64,000 nt of DNA from Flammulina velutipes. Lineage: Eukaryota > Basidiomycota > Agaricomycetes > Agaricales > Physalacriaceae. The translations under genes and the position numbers were made by a program. The stretch is from NCBI GenBank assembly GCA_011800155.1, contig CM022368.1, positions 3,224,001-3,288,000 on the forward strand, in the 5' to 3' direction. The notes under the pieces are model-generated. The model saw only the letters and a list, made by a program, of their open reading frames with translations. It was not told the origin of the DNA and did not search any database. Of this stretch, positions 10,617 through 20,949 are shown one piece after another. Position 1 is the first letter of the stretch, and every line of letters begins with the position of its first letter.

Positions 10617-12524
10617 CTAGTAGTGGTCGACATCGTCTGTAGTAGTATTCATTGCATCGGATCCACGCTCTGCAAGCATCGTTCCATCGTCACAACGATT
10701 TATGGCGGGATCACATTCCTCTCCTCGCAATGACATGCCAAAATTCGTCAGGTACACCTGCCCGTCCTTGTCCTGTAAGGTGTTGTGAGCACTGACGTGG
10801 TGGTAATGCCATCCACGCTCATGCATCGCTCTGAGTATTTTGCGTATCGCTTCATCGAGGGTCTCATCGTCTATAAAGTTACCTACGGCACCATCTATTC
10901 CCTCCCTAATGTTGTATACGGTTGGCCCAACATTGGCCGTAATTGCCACATAGAACGGGTATGAAGTTCCGTGGGCCGAGGGGTCGCTGACGGTGACTTC
11001 CAGTGATCCATAGAGAGTAGGTATACCCTCTATACCTTGCAGCTCACGCTGAGCTTGCAGTGCCTTAGAGCTAACAATTTTGGCTGTGGCGAATGTGTTT
11101 TCCCAGGTCTTGGGGTCAAGGTCTACAGTCTTCGGGAACGATGTTAGCGTGGTGGTTGAGATGTTACTACGAATTATGAGTGAAATATAGGATGATGAGA
11201 GAGAAAACATACGGTAACTCTGACTCTTCCGTCCAATGCCCGTAGACGTCTATACCGCCCAATACGACTCGAGTTAAAGGCAAATTCTGGATAGCATGAG
11301 CAGTTTTGGAGACAATGTGTGATGCCCAAGTGTCCAGATGAGCTATAGGAATGATAGGAGGTCGGAGAGCCTTTTTGAGAAATGCGTCAAATTTTGGAGG
11401 AGGGGAGAGGGCGGCCATTGCGAGTGTTTCTGCGGTGAACTCCGCTTGCGATATCGGCGTCGAATCATGGAGCAGCGCAGCTATCCTTTCGGGATTGGAT
11501 GACCTCCAGTTCGATAGGTAGAGATAGCCATTCCGGCTATAGCCAACTGTATACAGTGCCGGATGTCCTATCCAACAGACAGCATTGTCAGATACACTGG
11601 AGAAGTATGCCTACAAACTTGTTAACAAGTAAAACCCAGCGAATGGTTGGGAGAAATACATACCTCCTTGAAGAGGTTGGGCATGGTGAAATCGGTAGTC
11701 TCGATCACCTTACCACTTCCCTGCTTCGTCTTCTCAAGTTCGAGTTTCCTGACGAGCTCAATCATCGTCGGAAGCGGCCTAATTTGTCGGACCTCGAAAG
11801 GGGGTTTACTAGATTCATTATTCCATGTGAGCCGGAGGTCACTAGCTGCAGAAAGAGTGTCCAAGGTCAATAGGGGTTTCCGGGTTGGCCAGCGCTCTTG
11901 CGCGAGATCGAAACTACCAAGCTGCTCTGCCCCGCGCCAACGGGAGTAACGATGGATGTTCGAGGAGGGCTCTATCTCACGCCTCATCCACTCCGTAATG
12001 TCGGATATCCCTTCCTTCTCTAGTGCATGCTCGTATTTCAGGGGGGAAAAGTCCAAATGAAAACGTCACACACCTCTGAGTCGAGATCCAAGCAAATGCG
12101 TGTAAGGGTGGAATAACCAAACATCTGCGTTGAAGTCGGGTACATTGTCTCCAAAGGACGGTCCAAAGGATGCGTCGTTGAAGACATGGTCAAGCGCCAC
12201 ATCGAGCCATTTGTCATCGAAGACTAGTCCTTTTGGGATTTTATCAGACGGGATCATGATGTCGAATTCCTCAGTATCGATATCAGGCCGAATGGGCGGC
12301 GTCTGTAGTACTGACAGACATGGGATAAGCCTGTCGGCGGCTCGTAGAGCCTTGCGAATGGGCATGTTTTTGAGGTCAGTCGTGGGAAAGCCAAGGGCAC
12401 TATTCATGGATGTTACATCGACGTCGACATGGCCCCATAATGTCGTCGCAGTCGCAGATGTGCTACTACTACTCAGCAATCGAGCCTGGCAGAAAAGGGG
12501 GCGCTTCAAAGATGACAGTAGCAT
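10617..12524 (-). CDS. Kinase-like (probable pseudokinase) protein, copy B
   Basis: Paralogue of the gene at 8351-10243 with the same four-exon layout (12524-12074, 12019-11664, 11610-11213, 11166-10617), giving 584 residues. Shared blocks include SARPLFCQARLL-like N-terminal residues, KGLVFDDKWLDVALDHVFND, ITEWMRREIEPSSNIH, KPLLTLD, GHLDTWASH-like LAHLDTWASH, and GSLEVTVSDPSAHGT. In the kinase-like tail the catalytic loop reads RGWHYHHVSAHNTLQDKDG. The residue expected to be the catalytic aspartate is absent, but an asparagine (HNTL) sits where the loop asparagine belongs. DFG has become NFG (YLTNFGMS), which removes the magnesium-binding aspartate. Copy B is therefore more degenerate than copy A at DFG. 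No frameshift or internal stop, so the gene appears to be under some constraint. Role unknown. Confidence 0.75.
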
Positions 12525-12884
12525 ACCAGAAAGAGCACAGCCACACACTTCCTGCGCTTTACAAAATTGAGTCTGTCACTCGAAGGTCATTCAATTCGTT
12601 CTGCATTCACCGACACCTCTTTCACTTTGCTCATTACTACATATCTAAGAGCTAAGTTCGGACCTCAGTAAGAGCAGGATCACCTATTTCACAATCTAAA
12701 AAGCGTAAAGCAAACAGCATGAAAGCAAACAATGTATATACAGTCGAATAAAGAGTGCGAGTGACTGGTAGTGGGGCATATTAAACGCAGAGAGTGATGG
12801 ATGTCCCGACGCCAACAAGAACAAAAAGAATGCGGAGGGAGGTCGGGGGAAGGTTGGGTAGGAGGGGAAGGGGAGGTGTTCATC
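12525..12884. other. Intergenic, no gene seen
   Basis: Holds the upstream region of kinase-like copy B and the 3' flank of the tetraspanin gene. The purine-rich stretch near 12830-12880 has no coding signature. Confidence 0.5.
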
Positions 12885-13699
12885 TCAGACGAAACCTTTC
12901 CCTCCGCGTTTCGCGTCGATCTTCTTGAACCGTTCATCCTCCAGCCTCTTATTGATGACACACATCGACGCGAGCATCATGCTGATGATAATGGCCATGA
13001 AACCGAATACCGTCCTACATGGAAATCTATCAGTAAACAGCGGGATGTAGCACCAATACCAAGAACGCACGTAAAGACGTTATTAAGCGTCATGTCCGCA
13101 AACGACGTAACCGGCGACACGCAGAAGAACTTTGCATTGTTGTCGTCTGCCGAATCGAGTGTGTTGAGGAAGTCAACTTGGGTCTGGTTGCAGAACGAGC
13201 CTCCGATCTCCACAGCGTCCGACGCGTCAAAGTACCCGCAGCACTGGAGCTGGTCCTGGAGGGTGAGACGCTCAGCGGAGGTGAGTTCGAGCCAGAGTTT
13301 GTGGAAGTTGTCCCGCTCGCGGAGCGTGAAGAACCAGACGAAGACGCCGATAACGATGATCATGATACCGTCGATGACTAGGGCGTAGTTGAGGACGACG
13401 AAGCCCACGGTAATGTGGTTGCGCTGGACAACGGCGATGATGGATATCACGAATGTGATGAGGAGCGATATTCCGAGGACGGTACCGGCTGCAAGAGGAC
13501 AGAATGAGTAAATAGGCTACTTTGGCGTAGAGAGGGAGATGCGGATAAACGCACCCGTTAGGTCGGCATCGGACAATACCATGTTCATCAGGATATTCGG
13601 GGCGCGCCAGACGATGGACAGCGCGATGGACACTGCTCCTGCAGCTAGTAGGAAGAAGTCGATGAATGCGAAGCATCCCATGAGCTTTCTGGAGACCAT
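12885..13699 (-). CDS. Tetraspanin, fungal Tsp2-like
   Basis: Four-pass membrane organiser. In fungi, tetraspanins act in polarised growth and host penetration, and basidiomycetes carry Pls1 and Tsp2 types. Starting at MVSRKLMGCFAFIDF (13699), three exons can be joined; the intron near 13560-13497 separates segment 1 from segment 2. The segments are TM1 FFLLAAGAVSIALSIVW, TM2 LGISLLITFVISIIAVV, TM3 VVLNYALVIDGIMIIVIG, then the large outer loop, then TM4 FGFMAIIISMMLASMCV. The outer loop has the hallmark CCG (LQCCGYFDAS) plus two further cysteines (GSFCNQ and FFCVSP), giving the conserved disulfide set. The tail is short and basic (KKIDAKRGGKGFV). Length is about 220 residues. The Tsp2 assignment rests on the start motif and is less certain than the tetraspanin call. 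Confidence 0.85.
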
Positions 13700-14388
13700 T
13701 GTGATTGACGAGCTGTGGGGGGCGGCTTGTTCCAGTCACCACGACAATAAACGCAGGCGGCGCACTCACCAAGGGTGGACCGGTTGATGTTAATGTTGTT
13801 GTAGAGTAAAGGACAGAAAATTGAAGCACTCTCGTCAAGAGGTGGCGTTGTATTAGGCGGCTGCGGCACCAGAGAGTCGGAAAAGGATGTTGTTAAAAGA
13901 AAGGACGTTCAACGTCTTGCACGATTGCACTGTTGCACAAGGGCAAAGCGTTAGCCACAGGCTTTAGCTAAAAAGAAAGTGAAAAAAAGTGAAGGAGATG
14001 GTCGAAAGAACGAAAAGGAATTATGAACCTGTTGCCAACTGTCTCCCACGTCGAGGCTGATGATAATGATGGACCAATGGAACTTGTCATTTGTGATTTT
14101 ATAACGTTGTCAAGCGGAATCGGCCGCCGGTCTAGCCTGCTTGTCCAGACGCGCGCGCAGCGCACACAATGGCATGGCCAACCGTAGCCTTTTGTTCTCA
14201 TTCGAGTCTCCCTTTCACCAGCAGAACATAATTGAACAATGAACAACCGTAACGGAGAGGTCACCCCTGAAACGCTGATGATCAAACGTGGCGCAAATCA
14301 ATCTCATCGACAGACGTGGCGCATATCACTCCCATCTCATAGTAACAGCATGGCATAAGCGTATACAGTGAAAACAAGCTACAACTCT
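13700..14388. other. Intergenic, no gene seen
   Basis: Lies between the tetraspanin start and the RPL23 stop. Pyrimidine- and purine-rich tracts appear near 13970-14000 and the GC-rich GACGCGCGCGCAGCGCAC near 14149. No coding exon chain or RNA gene was found. Confidence 0.5.
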
Positions 14389-15009
14389 TTAGACCACCGT
14401 GCCTGCAGTTGAGGCGATACGAGGCCAGAGATCGGCCTAATATATTGGTGAGTTTGTGTGGATGGGGAAAGATACGACAGACGTACACATTCTTTTGCAA
14501 CTGGTCCAGTAATAGCAGAGCCCTTCATCTCTCCCTTGGGGTTGACTATAACACCAGCGTTGTCCTGCACACATTTGATAAAAATCCCACAACTATTCAA
14601 GATCCTACTCACCTCAAAGTACAAGAAGACACCATCCTTCCGGCGCCATGACTTTCGTTGGCGGATAACGACAGCGGGCATGGCTTGATATCCAAGTTAG
14701 CATCCACCAGTTAACTGATTAAATCGTATAGACGTACTCTTCTTCCTCAATTCGGGCTTTCCCTTCTTCACGGACGCAACGACCATGTCACCCACACCAG
14801 CATCCGGGAGCCTGTTCAGATGTGCGCCAAATCCGTAGGGCTCAATCAGGAAGAGTGACTTTGCACCACTATTGTCGGCACAATTGATAACAGCGCCCAC
14901 GGGCAGACCGAGGGTCATGCGGAATTTGTTTCCCGACGCGCCAACAACTACAGTTCATCGTATTAGTGGACGCCACACAGCAACATCGCACAGACGCACC
15001 TTTAGACAT
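14389..15009 (-). CDS. RPL23: 60S ribosomal protein L23 (uL14)
   Basis: Universal large-subunit protein uL14, at the subunit interface near the sarcin-ricin loop. The first exon is only 10 nt (ATGTCTAAAG, 15009-15000). The rest encodes [116 protein letters not shown] and the end AGTVV. Total is about 140 residues, the family length. There are four introns, all short. The tiny first exon is common in fungal ribosomal genes and supports the start. It is divergent from BMT2, with only about 175 bases between the two starts. Confidence 0.96.
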
Positions 15010-15185
15010 TTTTGAGGACGATGAGTATGAGTTCGCTAACTTTTCCTGCGCCTAGATGACAAATCGGACAGAGTTTCTGCCGAGTCGGCACGCGGATTCA
15101 CCTGTACAGTTCCACGGCAAGTCCCGAAGAACATAAGCTTTCGGATGTCGGCCCGATTCCTGCCTCTTCCCGCTCGTAATGTGGT

Positions 15186-16132
15186 ATGCCGAAAGCGCGG
15201 AAACGAAAGGTTCCAGTGACCAGTCTGCGTTCGACGACATCGTCAAGCAAACCGCAGTCTAGCAGAGGTGTTATCCGCCAGTTTCATGTTCTGTTGAAGG
15301 AACAGGCTAAGTTACGGGCGACAAATGGCGATCCAGCCGATGTTCAGAGCAGAATTGACGAACTGGGAGGGATAGAAGTCTATCAAAGCATGAGCGCTAT
15401 TGGGCAGGGCAATGATCGTGGCGGGGGAAGTGAAAAGATCTTTGTTGGGTGGTTAAAGGAATTGAACTTGCACAAATCTTGTCCACCGAAACTCAAGTAC
15501 GCCCATTACCTTGCTTCTCTTTCCATTACTCAACTACACTTCAGGTTACTCGAAGTCGGGTACGTTTGCCACCATTGTGTCTCTACGAATCCTAATAGCA
15601 TCGCAGCGCCCTTCTCCCGGATAACTATGCATCCTGTTCCTCCTGGATAGACAACACGCCAATAGACCTGCACTCCCGACACCCGTCCATCACAGAGCAA
15701 GACTTTCTCCAGTTAGATCCATCAGCGAACCAAGAGAAATGGGACCTCATCAGTCTAAGTCTCGTAGTCAATTTTGTCCCCATACCGGAAGATAGAGGCA
15801 AGATGCTGCGTATGGCGCGGGAGATGCTCGTTCCAAACGGGAAGCTTTTTCTAGCTGTGTGTGTTCCACTACTTGTCCAAGTGGATGGTGCTGATCACAT
15901 TTAGCTCCCTCTGCCATGCGTGACGAACTCGCGTTATATGGATTTTGACCGCCTCGATAACCTCATGAGCGCCATCGGTTTTGTTGAAGTGAAGCGCAGG
16001 TGGAAGGCGTCTGGCAAGATGGCATATTGGATGTACGCCAAGGGTGGCGGGGCGATATTGGCGACGGAGGCTTTCAAGAAGAAGACGGTGCTCAAGACAG
16101 GGAATCGGAACAACTTTAGTATTCTTTTATGA
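15186..16132 (+). CDS. BMT2: 25S rRNA adenine-N1 methyltransferase Bmt2
   Basis: Nucleolar S-adenosylmethionine-dependent enzyme that makes m1A in helix 65 of the large-subunit rRNA (A2142 in budding yeast). Four exons (15186-15496, 15545-15559, 15607-15856, 15905-16132), one of only 15 nt, give 267 residues. Visible family blocks are the basic N-terminus MPKARKRKVP, ELGGIEVYQSMSAIGQGNDR, RGGGSEKIFVGWL, LLEVGALLPDNY (SAM-binding region), IDLHSRHPSITEQDFL, WDLISLSLVVNFVPIPEDRG, MLVPNGKLFLALPLPCVTNS and RYMDF. The C-terminal half of this gene was copied into a dead remnant near 18.1 kb. Confidence 0.9.
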
Positions 16133-16273
16133 AGCCATAGAACTCATCTGAATAAATCTGTTGGCCTTTGAGCAGTGTAATCCGGTGTGGGGATTTGTGA
16201 CATTTTGCATCGGTCTAGCTTCTTGCTTTGTACACCATCATGAAGTAACCCAGTCCTCAAAATTGATCACTGT

Positions 16274-17900
16274 TCAAGCAGTCAGACTGAATAACGCAAA
16301 CTCGAACTTCCCAAACAGTTCACACGCACCATCGATTTCTACTCTATCCGAAAGACCTTCAGCGAGCAATGCTCGATAGAGCCGTGTGTCTTGAATCATG
16401 GCATACACCGTCTCCGCTCTCCTCGCCGGTAACCTGTCGGCCACGAAGTTATCCACAATCGAAAACCAATTTCCATTCTCATCGTAGTCATCGTCCTCAT
16501 CATCTTCAATGGCCATCAAGTTGTACGTTAACTGGAGAGGCAGTGTCGAGGATGCAGATCGTGCAATTCCGACCAAGATGCGATCGATAGGTCTATAGCG
16601 CTGATCCTTGCGCACGATAGTCTGTAGAGGGAGAATTATTCGGAGTGTGCGCGGGATCGTCCGAGTCGCTGAGTTGGTCTGGGAGGAGAGAACGGAGGTC
16701 AGGGTACGAAGTAGCTCTTCTGTAACCTGCCCAGAGAAGTCGATCTCTATTCTAGGAACTCGAGGGAATATGTCCATAAAGTTGAATGTAGAGTCTGTTT
16801 CGCCCTCGATGAAGACCTCTCGAAGGTTGCAGGCCGAGCGGTTGAGAAAAGAGTCAAATTCTGTGATGTCCTCGGGTACGGGTTCACCTTTGGAGAGCAC
16901 AAAAGTCCGTAGGGCTGGACAAGTGAAGATATGGACCATGGATACGTGGTGTAGGAGGAGGCGCTTCAGCCGTGGGAAGTGCACGATTTTGTCCCCGAAA
17001 TCTTTGACGGACCAAAAGTCGGTGTGGTCCTCGAAGGTTACCAGGTTTGGGCAGCAGGAGAGAGCGGCGAAGTAGCCGCGTACTGTTGATCCTGAGGACA
17101 CCTGGATTGTTAAATGAGTCAACTGAGGGCCCAATGTCCGCTCCAACGAGACGACCGACCCCCTGTACTTCAGGCGGATGAGGTTTGGAGGGAGTGAGAG
17201 TGAAGCGTGTGTGGTCTCTACGGTGAGGTCCGTGAGCATGGGGAGCTTTTGTAGATTCAAGGAGACCGGGGGATATCTGGAGGGATGATATACTGAGAGA
17301 GACTTGAATCGAAAGGAGTGTTGAATGATGAGTGTTTGTATATCGGCTGGGGCAGACTCCATATGGACGGTTAAGGAACACTGTCTGGAGCGTGTGAGCA
17401 TGTTCAGTAATCGATACGGGGGAATCAGTGGATGATTATTGGTAGGTGCGACGCGGAACGAGGACCAAAGGGTGGGCGTTTGCCACGCCACGGTGCGCCA
17501 TCGTGAACAGACCCTTCCAAGCATCCACGGGCCACTTTCATAGTCAGACACATTCAACGGCGCCGTGAATGTGAAGGAAAATATGTGTGCGAGTATTTCC
17601 GAGGGCATCGAATCGTTTATGTTGGGAAGAATACGACAATGCGCGTTGATGACAGAATGTATAGTGTCAATGTTGGCTTCGGCGACTTTTAGAGCGTTCC
17701 GTAGACGAATCGCTTCCGTGCGTGCTTCTTCGAGTTCTGAGCGAAGTGCCTGTAGGTGCCGCTTCACGTGCTGTGGCGCGGGATGCGTGCCATGGGGAAG
17801 GACAGGTTCAAATGGGGACGGCTGTTTCCAAAGAGGCAACGCTTATTCGCGTCAGACTAGTTGAGAATACGCCCAAAGTAGAGAACTCACGAGGAGACAT
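16274..17900 (-). CDS. F-box-like protein, copy A
   Basis: Candidate substrate receptor for an SCF ubiquitin ligase; substrate unknown. A 10-nt first exon (ATGTCTCCTC, 17900-17891) joins across a GTGAG..AAG intron to a single long exon (17841-16274), giving 525 residues that begin MSPPLPLWKQ. Order: a coiled coil at about residues 25-60 (LQALRSELEEARTEAIRLRN), then the F-box core at about 75-110 (SMPSEILAHIFSFTF), then VCSRWRTVAWQTPTLWSSF, then leucine-rich segments (LPMLTDLTVETTHASLSLPP). The acidic patch EDDEDDDYDENG lies near residue 470. The frame is open throughout. It is convergent with BMT2 and paralogous to the genes at 18451, 52409 and the pseudogene at 50446. Confidence 0.8.
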
Positions 17901-17929
17901 GACAGTTCAAGTCAAGCGAGATCTAATCT

Positions 17930-18091
17930 AAACTCCCACGCGTCGAACGCGCACGTATTTCGGACAACACCGCAAAACTCATCCAAAATTAAAATTGAGA
18001 ACGCTTGTAATCCTGCTCACGTTCTAGATAAAATCCTAATCCTAAGCACCCTGCAGTTTACAAACTATTCGGCGAGTCTATCCTCTGGGAC
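17930..18091 (+). pseudogene. 5' remnant of the AGTRAP-like gene
   Basis: Duplicated, decayed copy of the promoter and start of the gene at 20088. The stretch ACCGCAAAACTC near 17970 matches the codons for TAKL in that gene, and CATCCTCTGGGAC-like sequence at 18079-18091 (TATCCTCTGGGACC) matches its exon near 20371-20384. The middle is deleted and no frame survives. It is fused directly to the BMT2 remnant. Confidence 0.75.
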
Positions 18092-18440
18092 CTCATTTAG
18101 TAGTAGTCAACTTTGTCCCCCACGATGCAGGAAGATAGAGTCACGATGCTGTGTACAACGCGTCGTTCCAAACAGGAGTATTTTTTAGACACTTGCGTGT
18201 GGTACACTACTTGTGTAAGTGGTCGGTGCTTTCCGCGCTTAGCTCCCTCTTACTAACTGGAGCGCTGGCGGAAGGCGGAAGGCAAGATGGCGTATTGAAG
18301 GTACGCCAAGAGTGGCGGGGCGCTTGGATGCGTTCAAGAAGAAGGCAGTGTGGAGGATAGGGAATCAGAACAACCTGAATATTCTCAGTAAGTGACCCAA
18401 TCTTCGAAATTGATCACTGTGAAAGCAGTCAGAAACGCAA
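18086..18440 (+). pseudogene. 3' remnant of BMT2
   Basis: Degenerate copy of the BMT2 C-terminal half and its 3' flank. Readable matches to 15740-16310 are GTAGTCAACTTTGTCCCC (18107), GAAGATAGAGTCACGATGCTG, CGTTCCAAACAGGAG, TAGCTCCCTCTTAC (18240), GGCAAGATGGCGTATTG, GGGAATCAGAACAACCTGAA and AAATTGATCACTGTGAAAGC. The frame is broken by several indels and stops and part of the gene is missing. It cannot encode a methyltransferase. Confidence 0.85.
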
Positions 18441-18450
18441 ACATGGACTC

Positions 18451-20011
18451 CTAAATCTGTTCACACGCACCATCGATTTCTAACCTATCCAAAAGACCTT
18501 CCTTCACCAATCTTCGATAAAGCCGTGTATCTTGAATCATGGCGTGCACCGTCTTCATTCTCCACGCCGGTACCCTGTCAGCCATGAAACAATCCACGGC
18601 CGTGAACCAATCTTGGTCCTCATCGTAGTCTCCATCATCATCTTGAATGGACGACAAGTTATACGTTAGCTCCCAAGGCTGTGTCGCGATTCTGGATCGC
18701 GCAATGTCGAGAAGGATGCGATCTACGGGCAGGTAGCGTTTATCCTTACATACGATAGTCTGCACTGGGATAATTATGCGGAGGGAGTGTGGGGTCGTCG
18801 AGGAGGCAACACAGAACAGTGCACGAAATAGCTCCCTTGGGGACTGTTTGGAGAGATCGATTTCTATCCTAGGAACTCGGGGGAAGATGTCCATAAAGTT
18901 GAACGTAGAGTCGGTTTCGCCTTCGACCATGACCTCTAGAAGGTTGCACGCCGAACGGTCGAGAAACAAGTCAAATTCTGTGATGTCCTCGTGCAGGGGT
19001 TCACCTTTAGAGAGCACAAAAGTCCGCAGGACTGGACAAGTGAAGATATGGATCATTGATAGACGGTGTAGGAGGAGGCGTTCCAGCCGTGGAAAGTGTA
19101 TGATGTTTTGCCCAAAGTCGTTGACGGGCCAAGAGTAGGTGTGGTCCTCAAAGGTCACCAAGTTTGGGCATTGCGAGAGAGCGGCGAGGTAGTCGCGCAC
19201 GCTTGATCCTGGAGCCACGTCGATTGACAGGTGAGTCAACTGAGGGAGTGGTCCCACCAACGAGGCGACCGGTCCCTTGTATTTCAGGTGCCTGAGGTTT
19301 GGAGGGAAAGAGAATGAAGAGTTTGCAGTCTCTATGGTGAGGTCCGTGAGCATGGAAAATTCGGGTAGCTTCAAGGCGCCGGGGGAGTATATGGAGGGAT
19401 CGCAATCTGATATAAAGAGGGACTTGAATCGAGAGCAGTGTTGAATGGTAATTGTTTGTATATCGAACGGGGCGGACTCCATATGGACGGTCAAAGGGCA
19501 GTGCCTAGAGCGTGTGAGCATATCCTGGAATCGAGGAGTAGTTCTTGATATTGAAAGATTGGTAGGTACGAGGCTGAACGAAGACCAAAGGGTGGGCGTC
19601 TGCCATGCCACGATGCGCCATTGTTGGCAGACCTTTCCGAGGATCCACGGACCACTGTCATAATCATACGCGTTAAACGGCGCTGTGAATGTGAAGGAGA
19701 AAATGTGTGCGAGTATTTCCGAAGGCAGTAGATCATTTATGTTGGGAAGAATACGACAATGCACGTCAATGACAGATTGTATCGTGTCAATATCAGTTTC
19801 GGCAGCTTTTAGAGCGTTTCGTAGGTGAGTAGCTTCTGTGTGTGCATTCTTGAGTTCTGAGCGAAGTATCTGCAAGTGTCGCTTAACGAGCTGTGGCGCG
19901 GGATGCGTGCCATGGAGCTCGAAAGGGGATTTCTGTTTCCAAAGAGGCAATGCTTATTCGCGTCAGACTAGTTGAGGATACGCCCGAAGTGGATGACCTA
20001 CTGGGAGACAT
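18451..20011 (-). CDS. F-box-like protein, copy B
   Basis: Paralogue of the gene at 16274-17900, produced by the local duplication. The same 10-nt first exon (ATGTCTCCCA, 20011-20002) joins the long exon 19952-18451, giving 503 residues beginning MSPTLPLWKQ. The coiled coil (LQILRSELKNAHTEATHLRN), the F-box core (LLPSEILAHIFSFTF) and the box end (VCQQWRIVAWQTPTLWSSF) are intact. The leucine-rich region follows with no internal stop. Copy A has a longer tail; copy B ends IDGACEQI. The two proteins differ at many positions, mostly in the leucine-rich part, as expected if target recognition is diverging. It is divergent from the AGTRAP-like gene, with a 76-base shared promoter. Confidence 0.8.
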
Positions 20012-20087
20012 GACAGTCCCAAATCAGGCGCGATCTAATCTAATCTCCCACGCCCGTTGAACGCGTACCATCACCATCACTGTCAAC

Positions 20088-20874
20088 ATGGATTTCGTGC
20101 AAGGCCTCGATACCGCAAAACTCGTCCTCTTTGGAACAGTAAGAATGCCTTTAATCCAGCTCGCGTCATTTCTAAACCAAAGCAGACACTTTCATTCCTC
20201 GTCGCCCCGTTTACGGTTCCCGCGTATAACCTCCCCATCTTTTTATTCGGCTCCTATGCACAGGAAAACCCAGAGGCAACTGCCTCCATGCAGACGGTAT
20301 GATTCTCTCTCTATCCAGTCGGTGTACGTCCTAAGTAGCACCTCTCAGTTCACGGGCCTAGTCGGCGGGTCCATCCTCTGGGACATCGTTTGGATGAGCC
20401 GCAACGACCAAAATGGTTTCATCAGACTGTTGAGCATCATCCTGCTCTTTGCCAAGGTGAGTATCTCCGACCAAAGAATGTAGCACCTACTTCCCTAGCA
20501 TCTTTCATTCAGATCCCAACATTCTTGGCCTTTGGAGTCGCTGTCCGCCAGCGTGGTGCGCAGTTCGGAGGGTTGGGAATTCGTGGGGGTGATTTTAGTG
20601 GGCCGACCGGTTCGTCTCTCTTGCTCTTGCACAGTTTTCATTGGCTTACTGAGGTTCAGTCTGGTCAATGCCTGGTGGCTTTACTTCAGCGGGGCGAGAT
20701 GGGTACCAAAACTTGGACGAGGAAGCGGGGTTGCCTGCCCCAGCTAGCAAGCCAGCTCCACTCGCCCCCCAGGCTCCCCAGAGCCACAGTGTCAATGTAC
20801 ACCCACCAACCCACAGTGTCCACCCGCCCACCAAGGCTCCTCCCCCGCCTACCGCACCTTACCAGGCCGTTTAA
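20088..20874 (+). CDS. Small membrane protein, AGTRAP-like
   Basis: Probable four-span membrane protein resembling animal type-1 angiotensin II receptor-associated protein; its fungal role is unknown. Exons begin MDFVQGLDTAKLVLFGT and continue through short introns to TLSFLVAPFTVPAYNLPIFL, FGSYAQENPEATASMQT, FTGLVGGSILWDIVWMSRND, QNGFIRLLSIILLFAK and IPTFLAFGVAVRQRG. The tail is MPGGFTSAGRDGYQNLDEE followed by a Pro/Ala/His-rich end. GG..LWDIVW followed by LLSIILLFAK resembles the AGTRAP core (GLLATIFLDIV then LLLKPLS), and DGYQNLDEE resembles its YQTID tail motif. Family placement is by eye and moderate. The 5' half of this gene was copied into the remnant at 17930. It is convergent with REV3, with only 75 bases between the stops. 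Confidence 0.6.
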
Positions 20875-20949
20875 ACGACCTCCCCTTCGTCAAGCAAAGA
20901 GTTTCTATCCCAATCTCATCCCATGTCGATAAATTATTAAAAATGTTCA

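Larger units (their letters stand above)
8198..12524. repeat. Tandem duplication carrying two kinase-like genes
   Basis: Two direct units of about 2.27 kb. The left edge is marked by AAATAGAAAGCTGC near 8206 and AGATAGAAAGCTGC near 10471, just beyond the beta-COP stop. All four exons, the three intron positions and the phases are conserved between the copies. Homology fades a few tens of bases upstream of the two start codons (10243 and 12524). Divergence is moderate, so the event is not very recent. Confidence 0.85.
15740..20384. repeat. Tandem duplication spanning BMT2 3' half, F-box gene and AGTRAP-like 5' half
   Basis: Unit of about 2.3 kb. Left breakpoint at TGGGAC 15740-15745 in BMT2; right breakpoint at TGGGAC 20379-20384 in the AGTRAP-like gene. 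The fused junction is at 18086-18091, where TGGGAC joins AGTRAP-like sequence on the left to BMT2 sequence on the right. Each unit carries one complete F-box gene. Confidence 0.85.
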
